A DNA stretch of 64,000 bases from Chitinophaga costaii (GTDB lineage Bacteria; Bacteroidota; Bacteroidia; Chitinophagales; Chitinophagaceae): positions 310,001 to 374,000 of the forward strand of contig NZ_FMAR01000005.1 in NCBI RefSeq assembly GCF_900094705.1. Reading direction: 5' to 3'. This document shows, piece after piece, positions 56,919 to 64,000 of the stretch. The position numbers were made by a program, and so were the translations under genes. Numbering within the stretch: position 1 is the first letter of the stretch; each line of letters starts with the position of its first letter. The notes below the pieces were generated by a model. The model did not search any database. It was not told the DNA's origin and saw only the letters and a program-made list of their open reading frames with translations.

Positions 56919-57212
56919 TCAATTTTCATGAAAGCAACCATTACTATCCAGGTGATCAACTACATAGTGTCCTGCAACAGAGCCCATATCAGCCCAAAAG
57001 GTACCATTTGGAGCACTAACATACACAGTGATTGTCTGACCACATGAGTCATGGAAAACAAATGATTTTTGTATACGGAAGGCGCTTTCAGTTGTTCGCA
57101 TTCCTATTTCAACTTTTATCGGCTCAATTGAATTCTTTTTACTTTTCGGGGAATTGGCAGATGCGCTTAAACCTACCACAGTGCAGATTAATACAAAAAA
57201 CAGCTTTTTCAT
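56919..57212 (-). CDS. Small secreted two-cysteine protein heading the GLPGLI cassette
   Basis: The 97-residue protein has a signal peptide (MKKLFFVLICTVVGL, cleavage after SASA) and a mature part of about 78 residues with a Lys-rich start and two cysteines (Cys57 in HDSCGQT, Cys93 in NGCFHEN) that could form a disulfide. I know no family. It precedes GLPGLI and the barrel gene on the same strand, with the hairpin between, so it may be the substrate or product handled by them. Confidence 0.65.
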   Translation of the reverse strand: MKKLFFVLICTVVGLSASANSPKSKKNSIEPIKVEIGMRTTESAFRIQKSFVFHDSCGQTITVYVSAPNGTFWADMGSVAGHYVVDHLDSNGCFHEN

Positions 57213-57499
57213 TTTTTAATTATTTAAATGTGAACAATGAATTTATAAGATATGTACATAAAGGATGATCATTAAAATTGTTAGCAAGCAGGTAAAAATA
57301 CAAAATATAAATATATTTCACACACATGTGAATAATTTTTTGTAGTCCTACTCAAAAGGTTATTTAAAATCTAAAAAAGAATTAACGGATGCTGAGGATA
57401 ACTTTGGCTGAGGGGGGAAAGTATCGTGTACCTCTAGGAAGTTAAAAGCTGAATTTTGGTAAGATTATTATTTTAGTTTCCTACCAAAAAATAAAATAG

Positions 57500-58035
57500 A
57501 TGGAACAGCAACAAGCTAATAGATTAACAAAGAAGCAAGAGATGTTTGTTCTAATAGCGTAACATGAAGCTAGTACGCTGACGGTGCGGAATTATTTCGA
57601 ACTATATGATATGGTTCATAGTGCAGCTTCTCAAATCATGCCAATGTTTAAAGACCATTTGCAAACAGATGGTTATGCGGTATATGAAAAAGTGGTTGGC
57701 AAGGATATTACTGTGGTGTGCTGCCTTACGCATGCACTTCGTAAAATGCTTGACGTGCAGACTAATGACAAATCCAGAGTATAGCATGTGCTTACTGAGA
57801 TAGCCTAGCAATATAAAATAGAAACAGCGTGTAAAGAGCAGCAGCTAACTGAACAACAACTTAAAGACAAGCGCCTTAAGGAAGCATTATCATAGTGCAG
57901 GAGTTAGGAGAATGGATGAAAAAAAGAATATCTGCTGCCTAAACCTAAGAGCCTTATCACCAAGATACTGGCCTATAGCATTAACAGATGGGGTAATTCA
58001 TTTAAAAGCAATGTTAAATAGTGCAGGGTGATGTA
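57500..58035 (+). mobile_element. Decayed IS66-type element (fragment)
   Basis: A frame from ATG 57500 gives KKQEMFVLIA*HEASTLTV, like the start of an IS66 accessory protein, and runs directly into HLQTDGYAVYEKVVGKDITVVCCLTHALRKML (57650-57755), the hallmark of IS66 TnpC. Further pieces such as EQQLTEQQLKDKRLKEAL and PKSLITKILAYSINRWGN follow, broken by stops and at least one frameshift. Most of the transposase and both ends are missing, so the element is dead. It suggests past mobility in this AT-rich region. Confidence 0.72.
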
Positions 58036-58225
58036 GCAATTTATTTGTTTTACTGTTATCCAAACGAAGTTTAGTAAACATGTTATGGGGATAGCCAAAC
58101 AGAAGTATTAGTAAAGAATTAAGAAGAAGCCGTACCGCATTATGAAGAATGATTACTATTAATTATTTTTTCATAACTTTATAATGGAGCAATTAATTAT
58201 AGGATAATTAATAAAAAACAAGGAA

Positions 58226-59122
58226 ATGGAAATTAAAAATATAGTTGTAGCCGGCAGTGGCACGATGGGTTACCAGATTGCTTTTCAGATAGCTTATAAA
58301 GGCTATAAAGTGAAGGTATATGACATCAATGATGCTGTACTGGAAAAAGCAAAATCAAAATTCAATATACTTAGTGAGGCCTATAAAAAAGATATCGGCA
58401 GTACGAATGAACAGCTGAAGACAGCCCTTAACAATTTGGATTACACATCCAACCTTGAACTTGCTGTTAAAGATGCGGATTTGGTAATTGAGGCCGTACC
58501 AGAAAACATTGAGATAAAAGAAAGTTTTTATACGCAGCTGGCTAAATTAGCGCCTGAGAAGACAATATTTACAACAAATTCTTCTACGATGCTGCCCAGT
58601 TTGCTAGCCAAATTTACTGGAAGGCCCGAGAAATTTCTTACTACGCACTTTGGCATTGAAGTTTGGAAGCATAACCTTACTGAAATAATGGGACACCCGG
58701 CTACCGACCCTACATACTTTGACATTGTCACTGCATTTATTAAATCAATCGGCATGGTGCCTATCATTCTGCATAAAGAACAGGCTGGTTATGTACTCAA
58801 TACCTTATTGGTCCCATTTTTACAAGCCGGTTTAGGACTGCTAGTTAACGGTGTTTCTGATTATCAAACAATCGATAAAACCTGGATGATTGCAACGGAT
58901 GCTCCTTTTGGCCCGTTCTCTTTCATGGACACTATTGGCCTTACCACTGTTTATAACGTTTTTAAGCTCATGTATGACACCACAAAAGATCCATCGCTTG
59001 AAAAGATAGTTACCTACCTGAAAACAGAACATATTGACAAGGGGAAATTAGGCGAGGCAACGGGTGAAGGATTTTATAAACATCCTAATCCAAATTACAA
59101 AAGCAAAGAATTCCTAAAATAG
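58226..59122 (+). CDS. 3-hydroxyacyl-CoA dehydrogenase (NAD-binding)
   Basis: The 298-residue protein has a Rossmann motif VVAGSGTMGYQIAFQIA (GSGTMG at about 10-15), LVIEAVPENIEIKESFY, TNSSTMLPS and a C-terminal dimerisation domain. This is the stand-alone 3HCDH family (FadB N-terminal half), which oxidises 3-hydroxyacyl-CoA with NAD. The usual THFFNPP segment with the catalytic-type His is altered to THFGIEVWKHN: the His is kept, the following residues differ. No other fatty-acid gene adjoins it. Confidence 0.85.
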   Translation: MEIKNIVVAGSGTMGYQIAFQIAYKGYKVKVYDINDAVLEKAKSKFNILSEAYKKDIGSTNEQLKTALNNLDYTSNLELAVKDADLVIEAVPENIEIKESFYTQLAKLAPEKTIFTTNSSTMLPSLLAKFTGRPEKFLTTHFGIEVWKHNLTEIMGHPATDPTYFDIVTAFIKSIGMVPIILHKEQAGYVLNTLLVPFLQAGLGLLVNGVSDYQTIDKTWMIATDAPFGPFSFMDTIGLTTVYNVFKLMYDTTKDPSLEKIVTYLKTEHIDKGKLGEATGEGFYKHPNPNYKSKEFLK

Positions 59123-59152
59123 TTTATCAGATCGTGTCATTTACCGTCACAC

Positions 59153-59199
59153 AGGCTATGTAGTATGATATCTCTCTAACTACATAGCCTTATTTTTTT
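59153..59199 (+). terminator. Terminator of the 3HCDH gene
   Basis: A perfect 12-bp stem (AGGCTATGTAGT with ACTACATAGCCT) is followed by TA and seven T residues. Confidence 0.85.
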
Positions 59200-59725
59200 G
59201 CAGAGCAGCCAGATATCCTAAAGCAAATAACTGTGCGATCGCACGAGACGCCAATATTAAATTTCCACCTGCATTTTATATTCGGATATTCACTTAATCT
59301 TCCATTTTTTCCAAAACTTTCAGTTTGGTTTTATTGCTTTTGGAACAGCACGAAAAAACAATAAAAAGAGATAACCATTTCTTGTTACAAGAATCAAATT
59401 CAGGATTTAAAATCCATTAAAACAGCAAGCATTAATGATTGGCCATTAAATTTATCTTTCATATCACAATTCCGGTCAGGAAACCGGATGGAACAACTTT
59501 AAATGCATAAGCTTAAATTTTAGTTAGCCTATTCAAAAATTATATATAAATATAATATGTTTTATGCAAATTGAAAGGGAAAATCAACCAGTAAATATTA
59601 TGTAAAAATGGAACTAGGTACTGTGTGAAAACAGCCTTTATTCGTGAATTATAATTAAGCCGCGTGAAGTCGCAACAAGAAAATGTGTGATTCGCGAATG
59701 AGATAGAGTAAAAAATAGAGTAAAA
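59200..59725. other. AT-rich intergenic region before tRNA-Asp
   Basis: No gene or repeat of the tRNA end is visible here. It would be the place to look for an integration remnant. Confidence 0.5.
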
Positions 59726-59753
59726 ATGAAAAACCCGCGACCAGCGCGGGTTT
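59726..59753 (-). terminator. Terminator of tRNA-Asp
   Basis: A 9-bp stem (AAACCCGCG with CGCGGGTTT) lies just downstream of the tRNA on the minus strand, followed there by a T-rich run. Confidence 0.75.
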
Positions 59754-59766
59754 TAGAAGAATAATG

Positions 59767-59840
59767 CGGACCGGACGGGACTCGAACCCGCGACCTCCGC
59801 CGTGACAGGGCGGCATTCTAACCGACTGAACTACCGATCC
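59767..59840 (-). tRNA. tRNA-Asp (GTC anticodon)
   Basis: The minus strand reads as a complete cloverleaf: acceptor stem GGATCGG with CCGGTCC, D-arm, anticodon stem CCGCC/GGCGG with loop CTGTCAC (anticodon GTC), and T-arm GCGGGTTCGAGTCCCGT. The CCA end is not encoded. The 3' end points toward the AT-rich region to the left. Confidence 0.95.
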
Positions 59841-60087
59841 ATTTTCCGACCGCACCTTAGCGTGGAACGGGGTGCAAATATAGCAACAAATATTTCACAT
59901 CCGCAAATCCTATCATGCATTTTTTCTTAAATAACCCGAACTCATTTCTAATCCTCATGGGTAGTATCAGATGATCTGTACACTTTCCGTAGAATACATG
60001 TTCTTAATAACAAGTAATGCTTGCACACATATGCATTTGCTTCACAAATACATGTAGTCCACTACATAGCTGTAAAGCAAGTCGGGT

Positions 60088-60123
60088 AAAAAAAGCCGCT
60101 ATCCGGCAAGGAATAACGGCTTT
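60088..60123 (-). terminator. Terminator of the DAC-fold protein gene
   Basis: AAAGCCG pairs with CGGCTTT around an imperfect inner stem; on the minus strand a run of seven T residues follows, 21 bases after the stop codon. Confidence 0.75.
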
Positions 60124-60143
60124 CGTTCGCGATATTTATATGA

Positions 60144-61292
60144 TCATAATAACAACGTATCTATGCGATGCGCCTGCACCACCTGCCGGGCCGGCGACCA
60201 GGAAAAGATGGTAAAATATCCATCCTGTGATGCTACCAGTGCCAATGCATCATGCTGATCATGCACAAACTGCGCGGCAGAAAAATGACGGGTACCTCCG
60301 ATCGCGGATGCGTGCAGCTCCACAGAATGCCCACCCACCACCGGTTCCGACATCAACACCTTTTCCACGATGGTTGCATTTTTTGCCCGGGAGGTTTTTA
60401 CGCCAAATGCAATCAGCTCCATGTCCTCATTGATCACGGTGGCACCATCTACAGCGGTAAGGCCGCTCAGGTTTTCCACTTCCCGGCGAATAGCGTTCTG
60501 CCAGAACAATTCACTGACCAGGGTATTGTCTTTACGGATAAGTTCCGCAATACCCCCAAATGCCGGTGCCACCGGGTATTGCATGGGATGAATAATGCTT
60601 TCCCTCCACTTATCACTGGCATTGGGCACTACCAGCAATGTACCGCCATGTCTATGCGCACGCATGGACACGGCCATCTGTATCAATACATTCACGCCAT
60701 TGTTCCACAACGGCGATGCATCGATACCCAGCAAGGCGGTAAGCATAGCCGGTGTATCTGGCTGCATACCACTATCTTCATCGATTATTTTTACCTGGTC
60801 GCCTCTTAACACAGCCACATTGGTGAATTTACCCAGCCCGGTAATACGCCGGTGTTTGATCACCAGCAAACCCGGTTCTGATACATCCACCACAAAACAG
60901 AGGTTAGGCACACTGGTGGTAGTGCCCCAAATACATAACTCTCCGTCTTCATACCACACACCTACATGAATGCCCGACCTTTCTACACCGGGCGCCAATT
61001 TGGTGAGCACCTTGGAAGTAAAGGGCAGTGGTTCCTCAAATAGCAACGGATTGCTGGTTTGGGAGGGAAGCATAAATGCCAGGGAGATGCGGGTGTCATT
61101 TCCCTCCTCCCGGTTAAGGCTGGCCCAAAATGCCGTATCGATGATTTTCTCAATCACGAACGCATTGGGCGCGGGCGCTACACAATCTTCTTTCGCGTCC
61201 TGCGCCAACCGCCGGTGCTTGATAAAATGAATTTCTATTTGTTCTGCCACTTGGCGGGCCGCCTGGTAAGTGGGAGCATGCATTAATTCCAT
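60144..61292 (-). CDS. DisA/DAC-superfamily protein (DACNV-like)
   Basis: The 382-residue protein has no signal peptide or membrane helix. Its C-terminal part shows the two DAC nucleotide-binding signatures: VDGATVI (DGA at 282-284) and GGTRHFSAAQFV (RHFSA at about 335-339), then DALALVASQDG. The order and spacing match diadenylate cyclases and their relatives. The N-terminal 270 residues are a separate, unrecognised domain. Bacteroidota proteins of this type are annotated as sensor-domain DACNV proteins, so it may bind or make a nucleotide signal. Cyclase activity is unproven. Confidence 0.7.
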   Translation of the reverse strand: MELMHAPTYQAARQVAEQIEIHFIKHRRLAQDAKEDCVAPAPNAFVIEKIIDTAFWASLNREEGNDTRISLAFMLPSQTSNPLLFEEPLPFTSKVLTKLAPGVERSGIHVGVWYEDGELCIWGTTTSVPNLCFVVDVSEPGLLVIKHRRITGLGKFTNVAVLRGDQVKIIDEDSGMQPDTPAMLTALLGIDASPLWNNGVNVLIQMAVSMRAHRHGGTLLVVPNASDKWRESIIHPMQYPVAPAFGGIAELIRKDNTLVSELFWQNAIRREVENLSGLTAVDGATVINEDMELIAFGVKTSRAKNATIVEKVLMSEPVVGGHSVELHASAIGGTRHFSAAQFVHDQHDALALVASQDGYFTIFSWSPARQVVQAHRIDTLLL

Positions 61293-61468
61293 AAATCTTT
61301 TGCTTTTCGAGATAATCGCAGTACCTGTTACTTTGGAAACGCTGCCGGTCTTTTAAATCCTGATCGCACAAATTTAAGCCCTTTTTGCCGATTCGGTAAA
61401 CAAGCCTGCTTACCAGGATAAGACATTAAACCCTAATGATTTAATTGGATTATTATGCTCCGCCAGGA

Positions 61469-62485
61469 TCAATGAAAAGCAAAATATAAGGAAATGTTAC
61501 CATATTCATGGCTGTAACCATGTTTTAGCAATGCAGTGGCAGTGTTTTGGGTATAAGCAATGCCAAAGGCACCAAAGCTAACTACGCCGCCGTAATTCAG
61601 GGAATAAACCAATTTCTGTATGGTGGCATTGCTGCGGTCTATCATAACCGTCTTATATTCATTTACCGGATCTTCTGCATGCAACTGGCCGTTCAGCAAT
61701 GCATTATTAACTACCCACTGTATTTCCGGCCTGAAAATGAGATAGGCTTGCAATATGCCGTGGTGAGGAATTTTAGGCCGTTGTGTGTTGGTGTATTGCC
61801 GGATATAACCGTTGTAGTAAGGCTGCATTTTGCCAATACGCAATAAAGGGTATAGCGACACACCACTCATCATAGTACCTGCGCTTACCTGTGTGCCTCC
61901 ACTCAGTTCTACATGCGATCCCCATTGCAACAGTTGTTTCTCGAAACGCACGTTTATATTTACCAGCAATTTATTTTCCAGTTGATGCGACCATCCATGC
62001 GGGCGTTCAAATTTAAACAAGTGATGTATAAATCGCTGGGTAGCTTCACCGCCGGCAGCCGGTCCACGCACACCAAGAATAAGCTCCGATTGGAATGCAT
62101 ATTTTTTGACCGGATTGTAAGAATAAATACTATGAATAGCAAAAAGAGCGGTGGAATAAGCGTAATCGTTGGGACGGTAATTATACTCGGTAAGACTGTC
62201 TGGCGTAAACATTAATTGGGCGGCGCTCCAGCCATAAGCATTAATACTGCTGTTGCCCGCTTTTGGGGCCAGGCGATCGAGGAAGAAGTGGTCGCGTCCT
62301 GTTTTGGTATAAAAGAAATCCAGGCGAAAACCATTGGTATATGCTTGATCAGTGGGCAGGAAGCGGATGTTCAGGCCATCATTGTCCTCGTATAACCGTA
62401 ACATTTTTTCAGTGCCCTGCGCAGAAAGCCGGTTAGCAGCCATCAACAACAAAAAAAAGCAGGATAAAATCGTTTTCACATCCAA
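61469..62485 (-). CDS. LpxR-like lipid A deacylase family outer-membrane protein
   Basis: The 338-residue protein has a signal peptide (ending RLSAQ at about 23). YEDNDGLN (about 32-39) and TDQAYTNGFRLDFFY fit the active-site strands of LpxR (DUF2219), whose Asn-Asp pair and Thr position a calcium and the catalytic His. MFTPDSL and NDYAYSTALFA also match the family. The protein probably forms a 12-stranded barrel that removes a 3'-acyloxyacyl group from lipid A; activity here is inferred. Confidence 0.8.
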   Translation of the reverse strand: MDVKTILSCFFLLLMAANRLSAQGTEKMLRLYEDNDGLNIRFLPTDQAYTNGFRLDFFYTKTGRDHFFLDRLAPKAGNSSINAYGWSAAQLMFTPDSLTEYNYRPNDYAYSTALFAIHSIYSYNPVKKYAFQSELILGVRGPAAGGEATQRFIHHLFKFERPHGWSHQLENKLLVNINVRFEKQLLQWGSHVELSGGTQVSAGTMMSGVSLYPLLRIGKMQPYYNGYIRQYTNTQRPKIPHHGILQAYLIFRPEIQWVVNNALLNGQLHAEDPVNEYKTVMIDRSNATIQKLVYSLNYGGVVSFGAFGIAYTQNTATALLKHGYSHEYGNISLYFAFH

Positions 62486-62680
62486 TCGGTTTGTTTCGTT
62501 TCTTCGTCGTTAACACATAAGCCCGCAGTACCCGGACTGTAAAAAGTATGGTGATGGGGGAATTTTAATGCTCATGCTCCAGCATATACTTACCGAAATT
62601 AGCACAAGTTTTAAATCGTACCAAGTTAATTATGGCTAACACAGGGGACCCTGGGGGTTTAGCCAGCACTACGCTTCCAT

Positions 62681-62717
62681 AAAAAAAAGCGGATGACCCT
62701 GACTTGAGTCATCCGCT
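62681..62717 (-). terminator. Terminator of msrB
   Basis: A perfect 10-bp stem (AGCGGATGAC with GTCATCCGCT) is followed on the minus strand by eight T residues, 18 bases past the msrB stop. Confidence 0.88.
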
Positions 62718-62734
62718 TTCAATGGTATGTTTGC

Positions 62735-63109
62735 CTACTTCTTTTCTTCCTGATCCGGTATAAACTTCATAGAGATGGAGTTCACACAATGACGGATATT
62801 TTTTGCCGTAAGCCGTTCCCCTTTAAATACATGACCCAGATGACCGCCGCAGTTAGCGCAAAGGATCTCCGTGCGATGCCCGTCTGCATCCGGGACATGT
62901 TTTACAGCTCCCGGAATTTCATCATCAAAACTAGGCCATCCACAGTGCGAATCAAATTTATCTTTAGAATGATACAACGGCGCATTACACTGCCGGCACA
63001 CATAAGTGCCACTAGCCTTATTATCGGTATACTCGCCGGTGAATGCACGCTCCGTTCCCTTGTGCAGGATCACCCTGGCTTCTTCGTTGGTGAGTTTGTT
63101 ATATGACAT
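62735..63109 (-). CDS. msrB: Peptide-methionine (R)-S-oxide reductase MsrB
   Basis: The 124-residue protein is a complete MsrB: zinc pairs Cys38/Cys41 (CRQC) and Cys84/Cys87 (CANC), the CGWPSF motif (Cys56), and the catalytic Cys108 in [11 protein letters not shown]. It reduces methionine-R-sulfoxide in oxidised proteins. No signal peptide, so it is cytoplasmic. It stands alone with its own terminator. Confidence 0.95.
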   Translation of the reverse strand: MSYNKLTNEEARVILHKGTERAFTGEYTDNKASGTYVCRQCNAPLYHSKDKFDSHCGWPSFDDEIPGAVKHVPDADGHRTEILCANCGGHLGHVFKGERLTAKNIRHCVNSISMKFIPDQEEKK

Positions 63110-63521
63110 ATGATGTTTTTCTTCCTAAATATACATAAAAACCATACCACGAAACAGCCGGCCAGAAGGGCAGTTTTTACTAGCTCTCCCGGGCCAACCA
63201 GGCGACACAAATCAATGCTGGGGCGCCAAACTGGCATAACCATAGCTTTCACTGAAGGCAGGATGAGCTTGTTCAGGACATGCGTTACTTGTATAGATGA
63301 TTAGCATAAAGCCGCTTAAAAAAAAGAAATTTCCACCCCATGACTGAAAATAAAAACGACCCAATCGTTTAATCGTGAAAAATCGATTATGCAGGAACAG
63401 CATGTAATAGACATGATGGCATGCATACCTGCACACACTCCTACTACCAGCATTTTTACAATACGGACGTAGTATACCGCTCTGGCACAATGTTGGCGGA
63501 TGTTAGGTAAATAAGATCATT
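63110..63521. other. Divergent intergenic region between msrB and hpf
   Basis: These 412 bases should hold both promoters. I see no gene; the short frames here lack recognisable content. Confidence 0.5.
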
Positions 63522-63905
63522 ATGGAGATTATTATTCAATCATTGGGATTCACGGCCAGCCCTGCGCTGGAAACCTTTATCGGTGAAAAATTACAGACGC
63601 TTAAAAACGATCGCGTAGTTAGCGCACGCGTAACCCTGTTTAAAGGACCCGAAAGCATGCCTGAAAATAATTACTGCGAAATAAGACTGGAGATCCCAGG
63701 GAACGATCCATTTGTAAAAAAACAAAGCGCTTATTTTGAAACCTCCGTGAGCGAATGCGTGGAGGTATTATTTGCCGACCTGCAAAAAGCAAAAGATAAA
63801 CACCTGGATTCCCGTAAAGTACAAAAGGAGGTGATACAGGATGCACTGCTGGCTGGCGAAGATGATGTAGATGAAGACGTGGAACTGGAAGATGTGGTAA
63901 AGTAA
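63522..63905 (+). CDS. hpf: Ribosome hibernation promoting factor (HPF/RaiA family)
   Basis: The 127-residue protein begins MEIIIQSLGFTASPALETFI, the beta-alpha start of HPF, continues with EIRLEIPGNDPFVKKQSAYFETSVSECVEVLFADLQKAKDK and ends in a very acidic tail (DDVDEDVELED). It is the short form without the C-terminal dimerisation domain. It binds the 30S decoding region and inactivates ribosomes in stationary phase. In many Bacteroidota it lies upstream of tRNA genes and tuf, which would be beyond the window edge. Confidence 0.9.
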   Translation: MEIIIQSLGFTASPALETFIGEKLQTLKNDRVVSARVTLFKGPESMPENNYCEIRLEIPGNDPFVKKQSAYFETSVSECVEVLFADLQKAKDKHLDSRKVQKEVIQDALLAGEDDVDEDVELEDVVK

Positions 63906-63923
63906 AGGGATAGCATATTGTAA

Positions 63924-63955
63924 AAAGCCTGGTTGAAATTCAACCAGGCTTTTTT
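63924..63955 (+). terminator. Terminator of hpf
   Basis: AAAGCCTGGTTG pairs with CAACCAGGCTTT around a 5-nt loop, followed by more T residues. Confidence 0.88.
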
Positions 63956-64000
63956 GTATTTTTATTTTTGTAATCTCAGAATATTTCTATTGATTTGTAT

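Noticed and set aside
59200-59840. Attachment-site duplication of the tRNA-Asp end
   Set aside because: I looked for a copy of the tRNA 3' end to the left and saw none, and there is no integrase gene.
59655-59855. 66-codon minus-strand frame
   Set aside because: It is the translation of the tRNA-Asp gene and its terminator.

Overview
The window looks like a chromosomal segment of a Bacteroidota bacterium, most likely Chitinophagaceae (Chitinophaga-like). The reasons are a SusC/SusD pair, a GLPGLI-family protein, GH97, Bacteroidota-type promoters (TTTG, about 19-20 nt, TAnnTTTG), almost no Shine-Dalgarno sites and many lipoprotein or outer-membrane genes. The assignment rests on gene content alone.

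Layout. 1-1.55 kb: a cut secreted protein and a metallophosphoesterase. 2.4-8.9 kb: a four-gene SusC/SusD/fasciclin/lipoprotein operon. 9.0-15.3 kb: an OMF-RND-MFP efflux operon. 15.3-21.7 kb: DUF3472 protein, AraC regulator, small barrel, YHS lipoprotein and a short class II UvrA preceded by a triplicated 33-bp repeat. 22.3-32.0 kb: a nitrogen module with a porin, the complete urea ABC transporter urtABCDE and a NarX-like sensor kinase with its NarL-type regulator. 32.1-38.0 kb: FtsX/MacB-like permease, glycosyltransferase-like protein, acyltransferase and MgtC-family protein. 38.0-39.2 kb: a small gene graveyard holding a 3-hydroxyisobutyrate-dehydrogenase relic and the N-terminus of a TonB-dependent receptor. 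39.2-43.6 kb: Usp, MarR, an EmrB-type pump and a NarK-type nitrate/nitrite transporter. 44.0-46.2 kb: a doubtful small ORF and a GH97 glycosidase.

46.2-59.6 kb reads as visibly more AT-rich, accessory DNA. It holds a second MarR with a complete OMF/EmrA/EmrB-type pump, a VOC protein, a TetR regulator, a cassette of small secreted protein, GLPGLI protein and large outer-membrane barrel, a decayed IS66-type element and a 3-hydroxyacyl-CoA dehydrogenase. It ends near a tRNA-Asp gene. 60.1-64 kb returns to housekeeping-like genes: a DAC-fold protein, an LpxR-like protein, MsrB and the ribosome hibernation factor HPF.

The strongest hidden signal is regulatory. The two paralogous MarR pump loci share a 16-bp near-palindrome, AGTTTGAnTTCAAACT, in three copies. 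In two of them the left half supplies the -33 TTTG box of a promoter whose TAnnTTTG box lies exactly 19 nt downstream, which fits MarR blocking its own promoter and possibly its paralogue's. Other points of interest are the GLPGLI cassette with a 14-bp-stem hairpin after the first gene, a strong terminator between urtA and urtB, and the repeats in front of uvrA.
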